Assembly: GCF_002993325.1 (NCBI RefSeq)
Contig: NZ_PVNO01000002.1
Location: 248,001 to 312,000, forward strand
DNA from: Alteromonas gracilis
GTDB lineage: Bacteria > Pseudomonadota > Gammaproteobacteria > Enterobacterales > Alteromonadaceae
Direction: 5' to 3'
Length of the DNA: 64,000 nt
Translations under genes and position numbers: made by a program
The notes under the pieces: model-generated
Told to the model about the DNA's origin: nothing
Database searches by the model: none
The model's input: the letters and a program-made list of their open reading frames with translations, nothing else
Shown here: in pieces, positions 63,808 through 64,000 of the stretch
Layout of the letters: each line of letters begins with the position of its first letter
How positions within the stretch are numbered: the first letter of the stretch is position 1

Positions 63808-64000
63808 ATGAAACAAAGAAAACGTATCTATTACTCACCAGAACAGAAAGCGCTTATTTGGGACAGATATAAGCGAGGTGATTCGCTGCATGATATAGCT
63901 AGAATGTTTGATCGCTTTCACTCTTCTATTATGCCAACTATTTATCAAACTGGTGGATTTCGGCCACCAGAACGAAAAAGACATCCACAGTCTCTCTCGC
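63808..64000 (+). CDS. IS30-family transposase, 3' end outside the window
   Basis: The first 64 codons show the IS30-type N-terminal helix-turn-helix: YYSPEQKALIWDRYKRGDS, then DIARMFDRFHSSIMPTIYQ, then TGGFRPPERKRH. IS30 transposases are DDE enzymes and the catalytic part lies beyond the window edge. A strong AAAGGAGG precedes the ATG. Whether the element is intact cannot be judged. Confidence 0.85.
   Translation, partial: MKQRKRIYYSPEQKALIWDRYKRGDSLHDIARMFDRFHSSIMPTIYQTGGFRPPERKRHPQSLS

Noticed and set aside
1..64000. CRISPR arrays, prophage genes or toxin-antitoxin pairs
   Set aside because: No regularly spaced direct repeats, phage structural genes or recognisable toxin-antitoxin pairs were seen on either strand.

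Overview
The window is a chromosomal segment of a marine gammaproteobacterium, most likely an Alteromonas or close relative. The signs are the order ampE-pdhR-aceE-aceF-lpd, the gene string ygfB-pepP-ubiH-ubiI next to a 6S RNA gene, a LacI-type NagR with NagP/NagK/NagB-II/NagA/NagX (the N-acetylglucosamine system known from Shewanella and Alteromonadales), and several long TonB-dependent receptors paired with glycoside hydrolases. No CRISPR array, rRNA or tRNA was seen.

Layout. 1-8.3 kb: the 3' part of ampE, then the pyruvate dehydrogenase locus with a clear PdhR operator, ending in a strong terminator. 8.4-17.3 kb: a glycan-use locus with a Tat-exported GH28-like beta-helix protein, a GH92 alpha-mannosidase, a PHP-domain lipoprotein and a TonB-dependent receptor. 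Matching LacI-type palindromes sit in front of GH92 and the receptor, but their regulator is not nearby. 17.3-23.3 kb: a LysR regulator divergent from an RND efflux pair. 23.4-27.4 kb: SIMPL, DUF1289, HDOD and two tandem DUF481 outer-membrane proteins. 27.5-34.4 kb, minus strand: serA, rpiA, a 5-formyl-THF cyclo-ligase, a soluble hybrid kinase, a nucleoside hydrolase and a ribokinase, with 6S RNA directly in front of the ribokinase. 34.9-39.6 kb: ygfB-pepP-ubiH-ubiI, then a small REP/RAYT-like inverted repeat and the operon terminator. 39.6-43.4 kb: an M28 peptidase, an EamA transporter, a 45-residue membrane peptide and a LysR regulator. 43.5-55.5 kb: the NagR regulon. 55.6-60.3 kb: gcvT-gcvH-gcvP. 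60.3-64 kb: degraded sequence, an IorA/IorB-type molybdenum hydroxylase pair, and the start of an IS30-family transposase running off the window end.

How the parts fit. Pyruvate oxidation and glycine cleavage share the lipoyl-dependent E3 enzyme (Lpd). SerA makes serine, which feeds glycine and one-carbon units, and the cyclo-ligase links to folate. The nucleoside hydrolase and ribokinase release and phosphorylate ribose, and RpiA interconverts ribose-5-phosphate. In the nag region, a receptor and a GH89 lipoprotein would capture and cleave alpha-linked GlcNAc glycans outside the cytoplasm. NagP imports GlcNAc, and NagK, NagA and NagB-II convert it to fructose-6-phosphate. NagX, a homologue of the human heparan acetyltransferase HGSNAT, belongs to the same operator-linked unit as GH89, a homologue of human NAGLU. 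That pairing is the most interesting hypothesis in the window.
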